From Sulfurimonas sp. endosymbiont of Alviniconcha boucheti (GTDB taxonomy: Bacteria; Campylobacterota; Campylobacteria; Campylobacterales; Sulfurimonadaceae), in assembly GCA_021766785.1 (NCBI GenBank), contig JAICBP010000083.1:147056-211055 (forward strand): a stretch of DNA of 64,000 nucleotides, in the 5' to 3' direction. Position 1 is the stretch's first letter; each line of letters begins with the position of its first letter. Positions 1 through 9,650 of this stretch are shown one piece after another. Under the pieces are notes generated by a model, which was not told the DNA's origin, made no database searches, and worked only from the letters and a program-made list of their open reading frames with translations. The position numbers and the translations under genes were made by a program.

Positions 1-314
1 TGACGTGCATGCTCTTGTAAAACACCTCTAGAAGTTCCACGGATGAGAAAAGAGAGGTTAGCATGTTCAAGTATTGAGTGGTGAAAATAGGTCCAGGCAA
101 GATCATCTAACAGAGAAGAATCTTCAATGGCGTTTAATCTCTCGCACATCCCTCTATCTGGGAGTGTATGCTCTATATTTTGTATAACACTATTTTCACT
201 GTTAGCAAATGAGTCATAACATGTACGAGCGGCAGTCTCAGCTACTCCTATACCAGTATCTTGAAGTAAAATGACCTCAGGTCTTGAGTACTTTATACCA
301 TACATCTCTTCCAT
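1..314 (-). CDS. thyX: Flavin-dependent thymidylate synthase ThyX (truncated by window edge)
   Basis: Reverse-strand translation MEEMYGIKYSRPEVILLQDTGIGVAETAARTCYDSF...HHSILEHANLSFLIRGTSRGVLQEHARH; ThyX-type RTCYDS and LEHANLSF..RG.SR...QE..RH motifs. Confidence 0.85.
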   Translation of the reverse strand, partial: MEEMYGIKYSRPEVILLQDTGIGVAETAARTCYDSFANSENSVIQNIEHTLPDRGMCERLNAIEDSSLLDDLAWTYFHHSILEHANLSFLIRGTSRGVLQEHAR

Positions 315-392
315 AATCTTGCCCTTCTATTCTTATCTACATTGTACACTATCTACTCTTTAAAATGCTTGAACATACATTGTAAGTTTTTA

Positions 393-1031
393 TTACTTTT
401 GTATTCCATCAAGAACAGGTACAAAATCACACTCCTCTAGCTCTTCCTCTTCAATTCTCTCACCATCTTTTATAAAACGTGTAATCACTTGTTTGCCATG
501 TTTTTCTATGGGGGCTACTACTATCCCACCATCTGCAAGTTGATCAAAGATTCTCTTTGGTATCTGTTTTGCTGTTGCTGAGAAGAGTATGCGATCATAG
601 GGAGCATAAGAGATCCAACCATTTTGTCCATCGTCTGTTCTTGTATGGATATTGTTAATAACAAGTTGTCGAAAACGTTGTTTGGCTTCAAGCATAAGCG
701 ACTCTATTCTCTCTATAGTAAAAACACCACGAAAAAGGTGTGAGAGTACTGCTGCTTGATAACCACTCCCACACCCAATTTCTAAGACTCTATCTGCTCC
801 ACGAGGAAAGAGGTACTCTGTCATTTTTGCTACTGTAAGAGGTGAACTAATATATTGAGAGGCTCCTATTGGGAGGGCATCAAGTTTATAAGCACTATGC
901 TTAAATCCAGTAGGGACAAACACTTCTCTATTTGTTTTAACTATCGCTTCTTTTATCTCAGGTGAAAGTGAAAATATCTTCTCAATCTCATCTGCCATTC
1001 TTGCTGTTTTTTTTGCTGTAATTTTGTCCAC
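393..1031 (-). CDS. pcm: Protein-L-isoaspartate O-methyltransferase
   Basis: ORF with VLEIGCGSGYQAAVLSHL SAM-binding motif and PCMT-type N-terminus (ISSPLTVAKMTE). Confidence 0.9.
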   Translation of the reverse strand: MDKITAKKTARMADEIEKIFSLSPEIKEAIVKTNREVFVPTGFKHSAYKLDALPIGASQYISSPLTVAKMTEYLFPRGADRVLEIGCGSGYQAAVLSHLFRGVFTIERIESLMLEAKQRFRQLVINNIHTRTDDGQNGWISYAPYDRILFSATAKQIPKRIFDQLADGGIVVAPIEKHGKQVITRFIKDGERIEEEELEECDFVPVLDGIQK

Positions 1032-1032
1032 T

Positions 1033-1782
1033 TTATTCTATACCTATGTCAAGATATTTTCGCATTTTTATTATCTCTTTTTTATCATATACTCTCTTTA
1101 AGCAAGAGGTATTTCCATTATAACTAACTTTTCCTTGTGGTGTTACAATAGCACTCTCTGCACTACAATCGGCGTTTAAAGCATCACTTGCTACAACATA
1201 GCACTCATTTATAACAGCTAATGTTTGTGTGAGTAGTCTAAAGTGTTCAGAACGAGGTTTACCCCACCAAGCAGATACAAAAATCACATCTGCTCCTTCT
1301 GCTTTCTGCCATAACTCTTTAAAACGCAATTCATAACAGATAAAAACAACTACTTTAAGATCATTTACTGTAAATATTTCAAACTTATCAACATCACCTT
1401 CGCTCATATACTTTTCTTCATTGCCAAGTCTAAAGAGTTTTGACTTCGCTCTTTGATGCACTAATTTACCATTAGAAAAAACTTTCGCAACATTAAAGAC
1501 CTCTCCCTCTATCTTCTCTAACATAGTTAGGATAATAGTTTTCTCTTTTGAAACGCCAAGAAGCTCTTGTGTAGCATAAGCACTAAAGGCTGTAGCTTTT
1601 TCTAAATTCTCATAATCAAAACCTGTAAGACATACCTCATGAGCTACAATAAATGAATCTGGCTTACTCTGTTCTATGAGCTGTACAAGAGTTTGCAAAT
1701 TAGCAGAGTAGTCACTGCAAGTTTCAAAAAGGAGTGAGCAGAGAAACTGCTCATTTGAAGTAGTTGACTTAGAAGTCATCAT
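1033..1782 (-). CDS. Carbon-nitrogen hydrolase (nitrilase superfamily)
   Basis: ORF with [12 protein letters not shown] (Glu), KSKLF (Lys) and [11 protein letters not shown] (Cys) catalytic-triad contexts; start set to MMTSK overlapping the nrdB stop. Confidence 0.85.
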   Translation of the reverse strand: MMTSKSTTSNEQFLCSLLFETCSDYSANLQTLVQLIEQSKPDSFIVAHEVCLTGFDYENLEKATAFSAYATQELLGVSKEKTIILTMLEKIEGEVFNVAKVFSNGKLVHQRAKSKLFRLGNEEKYMSEGDVDKFEIFTVNDLKVVVFICYELRFKELWQKAEGADVIFVSAWWGKPRSEHFRLLTQTLAVINECYVVASDALNADCSAESAIVTPQGKVSYNGNTSCLKRVYDKKEIIKMRKYLDIGIE

Positions 1783-2794
1783 CAAACGATAAACTACCTT
1801 TGGAGTAGTTTGTAACAGTACCTTCAAAGAAGTTCGTTTTTTGATCATTAAACTTCGCAAAGTCATCTACCCATTTAATAGGATTTTCAACATTATAAAG
1901 TTTCTCAAATCCCACAGATATAAGTCTATCGTCTGCAAGATACTGAATGTACTGCTCCACGATAGCATTAGTAAGACCTAAAATCTGCCCTTGTGTGATG
2001 TATTTTCCCCACTGAATCTCTAGCTCTACTGCCTCTTTGAACATCTCTATCACTTCAGCTCTTAACTCTTCAGTGAAAAGATCAGAACGCTCTTTACGAA
2101 GTGTATTTATAAGGTTTTGAAAAAGTACAAGGTGAGTCACCTCATCACGTTGGATAAAGCGAATCATTTGTGCACTGCCAAGCATTTTTCCTGATCGAGC
2201 AAGCGTATAAAGATATGTAAATCCACTATAAAAGTAGATACCCTCTAAAATTTGGTTTGCAAAACATGCTTTTATAAAATTTGTCTCACTTGGGTTCTTT
2301 GCTAATTCAAGATAGACTCTTGCAATTGCATCATTTTTCCCCTTGAGCATCATATCACGACGCCAAAGATCATAAATCTCTCCAGAGTTTGTTGAGATAC
2401 TATCTACCATTACCGCATAAGATTGGGAGTGAAGTGCCTCTTCAAAAGATTGACGGACTAAGATAAGGTTTACTTCTGGAGATGTCACGTAAGGATTGAC
2501 ATTATCAATGATATTATTTGTTTGAAGAGAGTCCATAAAGATAAGTTGAGATAGTGCCTTATCATAAGCAGTTTTTTCTGCTTCAGTAAGTTGCTTATAA
2601 TCATTGACATCACGAGTCATATCGACTTCTTTGGGAAACCATGTATTGTTTAACATCATCTCCCAAAGGTTATAAGCCCACTGGTACTTAATATTATTTA
2701 ACTCAAAGATACCAGTTGGATTACCTCCAAAAATTTTTCTATCATTGACATTTTCAGTTGATTCTGGGTTGTATATTTTTTTTCTCTCTATCAT
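1769..2794 (-). CDS. nrdB: Ribonucleoside-diphosphate reductase subunit beta
   Basis: ORF; class I RNR small subunit features ([31 protein letters not shown]-terminal SLSFDDDF). Confidence 0.93.
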   Translation of the reverse strand: MIERKKIYNPESTENVNDRKIFGGNPTGIFELNNIKYQWAYNLWEMMLNNTWFPKEVDMTRDVNDYKQLTEAEKTAYDKALSQLIFMDSLQTNNIIDNVNPYVTSPEVNLILVRQSFEEALHSQSYAVMVDSISTNSGEIYDLWRRDMMLKGKNDAIARVYLELAKNPSETNFIKACFANQILEGIYFYSGFTYLYTLARSGKMLGSAQMIRFIQRDEVTHLVLFQNLINTLRKERSDLFTEELRAEVIEMFKEAVELEIQWGKYITQGQILGLTNAIVEQYIQYLADDRLISVGFEKLYNVENPIKWVDDFAKFNDQKTNFFEGTVTNYSKGSLSFDDDF

Positions 2795-2909
2795 TAAAAC
2801 TCCCAATTATTAAGTTCATTATTATAGCTTTCTATCTATTAAATTAAAATTTATTCAGAAATTTTTTATGCACTATAAGGTAATATTTACTGCTTTAATA
2901 AGGAAAAAT

Positions 2910-3029
2910 ATGGAACTATTTATTACAGATAAAATTCACAAAAAGCTTTATAGACAAATGCTTCTATTGAACTCTTTACAAACCTTGATAAGATACCTAG
3001 TGAAAAAGGCTAAGCATTACAATATTTAA
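2910..3029 (+). CDS. Short ORF (39 aa) overlapping the start of the downstream hydrolase; leader peptide or gene remnant
   Basis: AAGG Shine-Dalgarno then ATG; MELFITDKIHKKLYRQMLLLNSLQTLIRYLVKKAKHYNI*, overlapping the next reading frame. Confidence 0.35.
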   Translation: MELFITDKIHKKLYRQMLLLNSLQTLIRYLVKKAKHYNI

Positions 3030-4002
3030 ACCTACATTATTTCTAAAAAATAGACATATACAAACTATCTACTCTTCACTTTTTCGTAGATCTAAAAAGC
3101 TTGATTACAAGATAGAAAAGTTCACATTAAGTGATGGGGATTTTCTTGAGTGTTATTGGTATGGAGGCAAGCAAGAGAATTTTACTCAACCCATAGTCAT
3201 ACTCTTTCATGGTCTTGCTGGAAACTACAAATCCCCTTACATACAAGGTGCAGTTCTTGAACTAGCCAAGAGTGGCTTTGAGAGTGTCATTATGCACTTT
3301 CGTGGATGCACAGGAAATGACAACCTCTTAGCTCGTTCTTACCATAGTGGAGAGACTACTGATGCCCTAGAGTTTGCAAAAGCCTTGTCTAAACGCCATC
3401 CAAAAAGAGTACTTTATGGTGTAGGCTATTCATTGGGGGCAAATATGCTTTTAAAACTTCTAGGAGAGACAGGAGAGAAATCTCCCTTTCATAAATGTGT
3501 GGCAGTCTCCCCTCCAATGGACTTAAAAGAGTGTGCAGACAAAATAGATAAAGGGATCTCAAAATACTACCAGCACAGACTCGTTAAAGAACTAAAGAGT
3601 GCTTTAAAAAAGAAATATAAACGCCATAATATGCAAAAAATTATAGGATTAAAGTACAAAGATATACAAAAAATAAAAACTTTTTGGGAGTTTGATAATG
3701 CTTATACTGCACCTATTCATGGCTTTGATGATGCATCTCACTACTATGAGCAGTGTAGCTCAAAACAGTTTTTAAAAAATATTACAACCCCTACTCTACT
3801 CATCCATGCAAAAGATGATCCCTTTATGAGTCAAAAAGTTATTCCAAGAGCTCAAGAACTTTCAAGTAGCATTGAGTTTTTACTCTACGAGAATGGTGGT
3901 CATGTTGGCTTTATATCTGGAAGTTTTTTTCAACCAGAGTTTTGGCTTGAAAAAAAGATATCAGAGGTTATAACACTACAAGAGCGACAACAGAGTAACT
4001 AA
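3016..4002 (+). CDS. YheT-like alpha/beta hydrolase, probable ATT start
   Basis: Frame is open from 3004 and gives ITIFKPTLFLKNRHIQTIYSSLFRRSKKLDYKIEKFTLSDGDFLECYWYGGK...ILFHGLAGNYKSPYIQ before the first ATG at 3292; AAGG 6 nt upstream of ATT(3016); no in-frame ATG/GTG/TTG before 3292. Confidence 0.75.
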   Translation: MTIFKPTLFLKNRHIQTIYSSLFRRSKKLDYKIEKFTLSDGDFLECYWYGGKQENFTQPIVILFHGLAGNYKSPYIQGAVLELAKSGFESVIMHFRGCTGNDNLLARSYHSGETTDALEFAKALSKRHPKRVLYGVGYSLGANMLLKLLGETGEKSPFHKCVAVSPPMDLKECADKIDKGISKYYQHRLVKELKSALKKKYKRHNMQKIIGLKYKDIQKIKTFWEFDNAYTAPIHGFDDASHYYEQCSSKQFLKNITTPTLLIHAKDDPFMSQKVIPRAQELSSSIEFLLYENGGHVGFISGSFFQPEFWLEKKISEVITLQERQQSN

Positions 4003-4033
4003 TATAATATAGGGGAGTTATAATAAAAAGCGT

Positions 4034-4059
4034 TCTAAATAGTCTAAAGACTATTTAGA
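4034..4059. terminator. Convergent-gene hairpin between hydrolase and typA
   Basis: TCTAAATAGTCT-AA-AGACTATTTAGA, 12-bp perfect stem; T-rich tract follows on the minus strand (GCTTTTTATTAT). Confidence 0.6.
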
Positions 4060-5862
4060 TTACTTACGAGAGTGGCGTTTACGCTCATTTTCAGTTAAGA
4101 ATTTTTTACGGATACGAATATTTTTAGGTGTAACTTCAAGAAGCTCATCATCTTCGATCCACTCTAAAGCACGCTCTAGTGACATATCACGTGGCGGAAT
4201 AAGCTTTATCGCTTCATCAGCTCCACTTGATCGAACATTTGACTGAGCTTTTCCTTTAATAGGGTTCACAACTAAATCATTTTGACGTGAATGTTCACCG
4301 ATAATCATACCCTCATACACCTCTGTCTGTACACCTACATAGAGTACACCACGATCTTGTATTCCAAAAAGAGAGAATGCTAAAGTTGATCCAGCAGTCA
4401 TAGAGATAAGTGCACCATAAGATCGAGACTCTACCTCTCCACTAAATGGACGGAACTCTAAGAATGAGTGATTCATAACACCCTCTCCTTTTGTATCTGT
4501 AAGAAATTGACCACGAAAACCAATAAGTGCACGGGCAGGAATCTCAAACTCTATACGTTGGAAACCAGCACCCATAGGAAGCATAGATTTCATTTCAGCT
4601 TTTCTCTTGCCGAGGCGCTCAATAACGGTACCACTTAAATCCTCTGGAACATCAATTACTAGATGCTCATATGGCTCACATTTGACACCTTCAATCTCTT
4701 TTGTAATAACCTCTGGGCGAGAGATTGAAAACTCAAAATCTTCACGGCGCATATTTTCTGCAAGTACGGTAATCTGTAACTCTCCACGACCAGAGACTTT
4801 AAATTTACCCTCGCCAACAACTTCAAGTTTCATAGCAACATTTGTGTTCATCTCAAACTCTAAACGTTCACGAAGCTTATTGGATGTTACATGTTTTCCC
4901 TCTTTACCTGCAAGAGGAGAATCATTAACAGCAAATATAACAGTAAGTGTAGGCTCTTCAACATGCATAGGGTCAAGGGCTACTGGATTATTAGGATCGG
5001 CAATAGTATCACCAACATCAACAGTCTCCATCCCAGCAAAGGCAACTATATCACCTGCTTCAGCTTGATCTATCTCCATACGGTTTAAGCCATGAAAACC
5101 GATAAGTTTAGATATTTTACCCTTAACCATCTCTCCGTCAGCTTTTGCAAGCATAACAGTATCACCCTTGCTTACTTTACCATTAAAAATACGACTAATA
5201 CCTATTTTTCCAACATAGTTGTCATAATCAAGTGTAAATACTTGTGCTTGAAGTGAATTTTCTGATGAACCCTCTGGTTCAGGTACAGACTCTAAAATAG
5301 TCTCAAAAATACATTTAAAATCGCCATCAGGATCAGCCATATCTAATTTCGCCATACCATCACGAGCAGCTGCATAAATAACTGGAAAATCTTGTTGATC
5401 ATCTGTTGCACCCATATCTGCAAAGAGATCAAACATCTCATCAACAACACGATCTGGTTCAGCTGAAGGTTTATCAATTTTGTTAATTACAACAATTGGC
5501 TTTTTACCAAGAGCAAGCATTTTCTTCACAACAAATTTGGTCTGTGGCATAACACCTTCATATGCATCAACAAGAACTAAAACACCATCAACCATCTTAA
5601 GTACACGCTCTACCTCTCCACCAAAATCAGCATGCCCAGGAGTATCGATTATATTGATCTTATGATCACCATATTTGATCGCAGTGTTTTTAGAGAGGAT
5701 CGTAATTCCACGCTCTTTTTCGATGTCATTACTATCCATAGCACGCTCATCGTGTTGTTCATGAGAACCAAAAGTACCAGATTGCTCTAATAAACCATCA
5801 ACTAGTGTAGTTTTACCGTGGTCAACATGTGCGATTACGGCAATATTTCTTATTTTTTGCAT
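4060..5862 (-). CDS. typA: Translational GTPase TypA/BipA
   Basis: [34 protein letters not shown]; canonical G-motifs. Confidence 0.97.
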   Translation of the reverse strand: MQKIRNIAVIAHVDHGKTTLVDGLLEQSGTFGSHEQHDERAMDSNDIEKERGITILSKNTAIKYGDHKINIIDTPGHADFGGEVERVLKMVDGVLVLVDAYEGVMPQTKFVVKKMLALGKKPIVVINKIDKPSAEPDRVVDEMFDLFADMGATDDQQDFPVIYAAARDGMAKLDMADPDGDFKCIFETILESVPEPEGSSENSLQAQVFTLDYDNYVGKIGISRIFNGKVSKGDTVMLAKADGEMVKGKISKLIGFHGLNRMEIDQAEAGDIVAFAGMETVDVGDTIADPNNPVALDPMHVEEPTLTVIFAVNDSPLAGKEGKHVTSNKLRERLEFEMNTNVAMKLEVVGEGKFKVSGRGELQITVLAENMRREDFEFSISRPEVITKEIEGVKCEPYEHLVIDVPEDLSGTVIERLGKRKAEMKSMLPMGAGFQRIEFEIPARALIGFRGQFLTDTKGEGVMNHSFLEFRPFSGEVESRSYGALISMTAGSTLAFSLFGIQDRGVLYVGVQTEVYEGMIIGEHSRQNDLVVNPIKGKAQSNVRSSGADEAIKLIPPRDMSLERALEWIEDDELLEVTPKNIRIRKKFLTENERKRHSRK

Positions 5863-6024
5863 AAAAGTGTTTCCTTATGTCAGCTTTAAATTTTGCGAAT
5901 TATATCTAAAAGATTGTTATAGTTATGTTAAACTTCAGATCAGTTTATATTTATAGAGGAATTTTCAACATTTTTTTACTATTTCCTAATAAAGAAAAGA
6001 GCCTTTAAGATAAGATGGAGTTAC

Positions 6025-7308
6025 ATGATTATTAAATATCCAAATAAATTGAATAAAATATTTGATAAACTAAAGATAAATAATATAAAACCTATACTTA
6101 TAGGTGGATACATTCGCGATAATCTACTCCAAAATACTTCAAATGACATTGATATTGAAGTTTATGGGGTCAACTCTTTTGAAAAACTTGAAGAGATACT
6201 CCGAGAATTTGGAAATATCAACAGGGTTGGAAAGAGTTTTGGTGTTTGTAAACTTACTTACAAAGGTTTAGATCTAGACTTTTCTCTACCACGTCAGGAC
6301 TCTAAAGTATCAGATGGACATAAAGGGTTTGAAATAAAGATAGATCCCTCTCTTGACTTTATAAACGCCACAAAACGTAGAGATTTTACTATTAATGCCA
6401 TTGGCTATGATGTTTTTGAAAATAAAATACTTGACCCTTTTGGTGGATTAATTGATTTACGAGATAGAGTACTTAGAGCTGTAGATAGAGTTACTTTTGT
6501 AGAAGATCCTTTACGTGTTCTACGCTTGGTGCAGTTTACGGCCCGTTTTGAAATGAATGTAGATAAAGAGCTCTTTGCTCTTTGTCAGCAAATGGTCAAA
6601 GAGAGGGAGTTTAAAGAGTTAGCACATGAGCGAATCTATGAAGAGATAAAAAAGCTTCTATTAAAATCTTCTAAGCCCTCAATAGGTATAAAACTTTTGC
6701 ATACTTTGGGGCTATATAAAGAGTGGAGAGCTCTTGATGAGGTAGATTTATTTTCTCAACGATGTAGAGATATAAAACTACAAGCTAAATCTAAAGAATT
6801 ACCTTCAGAACTGCTAAGATGCATAGCCTTAGCCTCATCTATTCCAAAAGAGTCTCTCCTCATCCACTTTGCACTTCTATACAACAAGAAAACACTCCCC
6901 TTACTCCATCAAATTATAGCAGATACAAAACTATTTAATACTATCACTACTTTTATAAACTATAGTGATTACCTCTCTACTCCCTTTAAAAATATCACTA
7001 ACTACACGCTCTACTTTTTGGCAACAAAAGTAAAGCTAGCTCTCTTCTTTGTATTTCTTGATGCTAAAACATTAAGAAAATATACACAGATGATAGAGAT
7101 ACTTTGCAAAAGAGCAAAAGATCTGAACATACTTGAGAGTGCCATTGCTCCTATTTTGCAAGGCAAAGATCTCTTTAATTATGGTCTTACCCCATCTAAA
7201 GAGTTTAAAACTATTTTAGATAATGCATATGAAGCCCAAATGCATGAGAAATTTCACAACAAAGCAGAAGCACTCCTTTGGCTAGAAAACTACCTAAAAA
7301 TTCAGTAG
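6025..7308 (+). CDS. CCA tRNA nucleotidyltransferase / poly(A) polymerase family
   Basis: ORF with LIGGYIRDNLL, DIDIEVYG and RRDFTINAIGYD motifs. Confidence 0.88.
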   Translation: MIIKYPNKLNKIFDKLKINNIKPILIGGYIRDNLLQNTSNDIDIEVYGVNSFEKLEEILREFGNINRVGKSFGVCKLTYKGLDLDFSLPRQDSKVSDGHKGFEIKIDPSLDFINATKRRDFTINAIGYDVFENKILDPFGGLIDLRDRVLRAVDRVTFVEDPLRVLRLVQFTARFEMNVDKELFALCQQMVKEREFKELAHERIYEEIKKLLLKSSKPSIGIKLLHTLGLYKEWRALDEVDLFSQRCRDIKLQAKSKELPSELLRCIALASSIPKESLLIHFALLYNKKTLPLLHQIIADTKLFNTITTFINYSDYLSTPFKNITNYTLYFLATKVKLALFFVFLDAKTLRKYTQMIEILCKRAKDLNILESAIAPILQGKDLFNYGLTPSKEFKTILDNAYEAQMHEKFHNKAEALLWLENYLKIQ

Positions 7309-7404
7309 AAAAAAAGTGCTTTTTTACTATAATTTACTTTGTTATTTTTAATCTCATCTCTTCTGAGATAAAATATAAAAGTGAATAATAATATAAGGTC
7401 AAAT

Positions 7405-8250
7405 ATGAAGACAATAAAAAAATGTTTATTTCCTGCGGCAGGCTACGGAACACGCTTCCTTCCAGCGACAAAAGCAATTCCCAAAGAGATGCTTCCTGTT
7501 CTCACAAAGCCACTGCTACAGTATGGTGTTGAGGAGGCTATAGAAGCTAATCTTGAGACTATGGCAATAGTTACAGGTCGAGGAAAACGCTCTATTGAGG
7601 ATCATTTTGATATCTCTTATGAGCTTGAGCATCAGATAAGAGGAACATCTAAAGAGAACTATCTTACAGAAATTCGTAATGTTATAAATGCTTGTACTTT
7701 CTCTTACACTCGTCAGGTGGAGATGAAAGGTCTAGGAGATGCTATCCTTACAGGAGAGACACTCATAGGTAATGAACCTTTTGGCGTTGTCCTTGCTGAT
7801 GATCTTTGTGATAGTGAAAATGATGGTGTTCTTAAACAGATGGTCAAACTCTATGAAAAATATAAATGCTGTATAATTGCTGTAGAGGAGATACCAGCTA
7901 AAGATAGCAATAAGTATGGTGTTATCGCTGGAGATACCATAAAAGATACTCAGTATGATGAGGGAGCACTTGTACGTGTCAATGACATGGTAGAGAAGCC
8001 TGAGCCAAAAGATGCACCTTCTAACCTCGCTATCATAGGTCGTTATATCTTAACACCAGATATCTTTGATATTCTTAGAGAAACAAAACCTGGAAAAGGT
8101 GGAGAGATACAGATAACTGATGCGCTATTAGAGATGGCAAAGATAGGCAAAGTCATCGCTTACAAGTTCGATGGTAAACGTTTTGACTGTGGAAGTGTTG
8201 ATGGTTTTGTTGAAGCAACAAACTACTTTTACAAGAAGTCTGCTAGATAA
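7405..8250 (+). CDS. galU: UTP-glucose-1-phosphate uridylyltransferase
   Basis: ORF MKTIKKCLFPAAGYGTRFLPATKAIPKEMLPV. Confidence 0.95.
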   Translation: MKTIKKCLFPAAGYGTRFLPATKAIPKEMLPVLTKPLLQYGVEEAIEANLETMAIVTGRGKRSIEDHFDISYELEHQIRGTSKENYLTEIRNVINACTFSYTRQVEMKGLGDAILTGETLIGNEPFGVVLADDLCDSENDGVLKQMVKLYEKYKCCIIAVEEIPAKDSNKYGVIAGDTIKDTQYDEGALVRVNDMVEKPEPKDAPSNLAIIGRYILTPDIFDILRETKPGKGGEIQITDALLEMAKIGKVIAYKFDGKRFDCGSVDGFVEATNYFYKKSAR

Positions 8251-8314
8251 ACTCTATGAAGGGATTGAACTTTCTAAAAGTTTTCAAAGATTTTAAATAA
8301 CATAGGAGCATAAC

Positions 8315-8890
8315 ATTTTTAAATTTGTACTACTTATTTTTCTCCTCATATCCAACCTCTTTGCAATAGTAGAGATAAACAGTGCCTCATCCTCACAGCT
8401 CTTAGAGCTCAACGGTATAGGTAAGGCAAAAGCACAAAAGATTATCGCCTACAGAAAACTCAATGGCTGCTTTAAAAGTATAGATGAGCTAACTCGTGTT
8501 GAGGGTATTAGCAAAAAAATCCTCTCAAGCAATAGAGCTACACTAAAACTAGGACTCTGTACAAAAGCTAAAAAACCTATAGAGTCCTCCCTCTCTTCCC
8601 TTAAAAATGTTCTACTAGATCCCGTTAACGTTATCTTTGTACTCTTTATGTTTATCCTTACATTTTTAGAACTCAAGACAAAAAAAGATTTCAAAGCTCA
8701 GATAGTTAGTATGGGTGTGCTTGGTACCTTTGTAGGTATATTTATAGGTCTTCAAGCATTTGATCCTAGCGATATTACAAATAGTGTTAATGACATCCTA
8801 ATAGGTCTTAAAACTGCATTTTTTACCTCCATCATAGGTATGACCCTCTCAACAATACTCTCACTTCGAGAAAAATTTACCAATGAGTAA
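8315..8890 (+). CDS. Signal peptide + ComEA-like helix-hairpin-helix domain fused to a three-TM MotA/TolQ/ExbB-like proton channel; probable ATT start
   Basis: Continuous frame traced codon by codon: (M)FKFVLLIFLLISNLFAIVEINSASSSQLLELNGIGKAKAQKIIAYRKLNGCFKSIDELTRVEGISKKILSS...VNVIFVLFMFILTFLELK...VSMGVLGTFVGIFIGLQAF...ILIGLKTAFFTSIIGMTLSTIL; AGGAG at 8304-8308, 6 nt before ATT. Confidence 0.8.
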   Translation: MFKFVLLIFLLISNLFAIVEINSASSSQLLELNGIGKAKAQKIIAYRKLNGCFKSIDELTRVEGISKKILSSNRATLKLGLCTKAKKPIESSLSSLKNVLLDPVNVIFVLFMFILTFLELKTKKDFKAQIVSMGVLGTFVGIFIGLQAFDPSDITNSVNDILIGLKTAFFTSIIGMTLSTILSLREKFTNE

Positions 8891-9545
8891 ACAAGCAAAT
8901 AATGAGTGGATGAGCATCTCTGATATGATGTCGGGACTAATGCTTATCTTTCTCTTCATCGCCATTAGCTATATGGTCAGAGTAGAAGCTGAAAAACAGG
9001 AGATGAAAGATATCGCCTTAGAGTACAGAGATACTAAAGCAGATCTAAATGAAGCACTTTTCACAGAGTTTGAGAAAGATTTTAAAGCTTGGGATGCTAC
9101 TGTTACAACAGATAATGCTGTTGTCTTCTCCTCACCAGAAGTACTCTTTGCTGTCTCTAAAAGTGAGATCAATAATAAATTTAAAACTATCCTAGATGAA
9201 TTTTTTGTAAGATATTTGAACATAATAAGCTCTGCTAAATATAGAGATGAGATAGAAGAAATACGGGTAGAGGGATATACCTCAAGAAGCTGGAAAAATT
9301 CTACTTCTGAAAAAGAGAGATATCTCAAAAATATGAAACTCTCCCAAGAACGAGCTTATAATGTTCTCTCCTACTGTTATAATCTTGATAGTGATATAAT
9401 TCAGAAGCAAAGAGAGTGGTTAGAACAACATCTCCGAGCCAATGGTATGGCGTTTGCAAAACCTCAAGAGGGAGAAAAAGCAAGAAGAGTAGAGTTTCGC
9501 ATACTTATGAAGAGTGAAGAGAGAGTAGATGCACTGCTACAATGA
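8883..9545 (+). CDS. MotB/ZorB-like OmpA-domain protein, partner of the preceding channel
   Basis: Overlaps the preceding gene by 8 nt; N-terminal SISDMMSGLMLIFLFIAISYM (TM with Asp) and C-terminal OmpA-like NMKLSQERAYNVLSYC...LRANGMAFAKP...ARRVEFRI. Confidence 0.8.
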   Translation: MSKQANNEWMSISDMMSGLMLIFLFIAISYMVRVEAEKQEMKDIALEYRDTKADLNEALFTEFEKDFKAWDATVTTDNAVVFSSPEVLFAVSKSEINNKFKTILDEFFVRYLNIISSAKYRDEIEEIRVEGYTSRSWKNSTSEKERYLKNMKLSQERAYNVLSYCYNLDSDIIQKQREWLEQHLRANGMAFAKPQEGEKARRVEFRILMKSEERVDALLQ

Positions 9546-9558
9546 TATAAACTTTAAA

Positions 9559-9574
9559 CGTTTCACGTGAAACA
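9559..9574. promoter_or_regulatory. parS-like ParB binding site
   Basis: CGTTTCACGTGAAACA; 15/16 match to TGTTTCACGTGAAACA, intergenic. Confidence 0.8.
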
Positions 9575-9650
9575 TCCCTCCTTAACTATTCCATTTTACT
9601 TAAGTCTAAAATAGTATAATTCAAAATATATTATATAAGGTTTCTAAAGT

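Noticed and set aside
4607-5068. Antisense ORFs (e.g. 4607-5068, 8969-9328, 55856-56206, 57173-57514)
   Set aside because: They lie opposite strongly conserved genes and show low-complexity Ser/Thr/Cys-rich shadow translations; no SD or homology-like motifs.
8648-8890. 80-aa ORF start at 8648 as the true gene start
   Set aside because: The frame continues upstream with clear HhH and signal-peptide coding and an SD before ATT(8315); ATG 8648 is inside TM1.
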